5,099 nucleotides of DNA from an uncultured bacterium (GTDB lineage: Bacteria; Armatimonadota; UBA5829; DSUL01). The DNA is taken from contig CALCJH010000064.1 of assembly GCA_937967775.1 (NCBI GenBank), positions 1 to 5,099 of the forward strand. Direction: 5' to 3'. The notes under the pieces were generated by a model. The model was not told the DNA's origin. It saw nothing but the letters and a program-made list of their open reading frames with translations, and made no database searches. How positions within the stretch are numbered: the first letter of the stretch is position 1; every line of letters begins with the position of its first letter. Shown here piece after piece: positions 5,094 to 5,099 of this stretch. Position numbers and translations under genes: made by a program.

Positions 5094-5099
5094 AGGCTG

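Overview
The window holds one GC-rich bacterial housekeeping gene cluster, read entirely from the minus strand, so the gene order runs from high to low coordinates: ffh, rpsP, khpA (KH domain), rimM, trmD, rplS, lepB, and the first 59 codons of rnhB, which leaves the window at position 1. Every gene is identified from family motifs in its translation. This order links the signal recognition particle GTPase, two ribosomal proteins, a 16S rRNA maturation factor, a tRNA methyltransferase, signal peptidase I and RNase HII. It is a widely conserved bacterial neighbourhood (related orders occur in Firmicutes and Actinobacteria). The organism is a GC-rich bacterium. The signal peptidase C-terminus (GDNRNNS..DSH, FWPPSRI) resembles cyanobacterial and related SPases, but the phylum cannot be fixed from this window; a GC-rich Firmicute, Armatimonadota or Chloroflexota member are guesses.

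Region by region: 4874-5099 is the non-coding start of the transcription unit. It has a strong sigma70-type promoter for ffh (TTGACA, 18 nt, TATAGT), a GC hairpin in the likely 5' leader, and a weaker divergent promoter candidate facing out of the window. 3521-4873 is ffh. 3422-3520 is a structured spacer with three successive inverted repeats. 3083-3421 is rpsP, starting at TTG. 2813-3043 is khpA, 2278-2799 rimM and 1485-2252 trmD, with short spacers of 39, 13 and 25 nt. 1404-1484 is a second spacer with two inverted repeats. 1053-1403 is rplS, also starting at TTG, directly abutting lepB (222-1052), then after 44 nt rnhB (1-177, cut by the window edge). There is no gene-free stretch longer than 300 bases, and no RNA gene, mobile element, CRISPR array or clear intrinsic terminator.

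The genes work together at the ribosome and the membrane. Ffh brings nascent chains to the translocon and LepB removes their signal peptides. S16 and RimM act in 30S assembly, L19 lies at the 30S/50S interface, TrmD makes m1G37 to prevent frameshifting, and KhpA is a small RNA-binding protein. The more unusual details are a set of non-canonical residues in the Ffh GTPase motifs (GLNGAGKT, DLAGRQH, TKMDADARGG, GVSEK), a roughly 70-residue insertion inside LepB, Glu at the TrmD catalytic Asp169 position, TTG starts on both ribosomal protein genes, and structured spacers in front of each of them. I did not find a novel multi-gene system; the window is a core operon with several atypical residues and regulatory structures.
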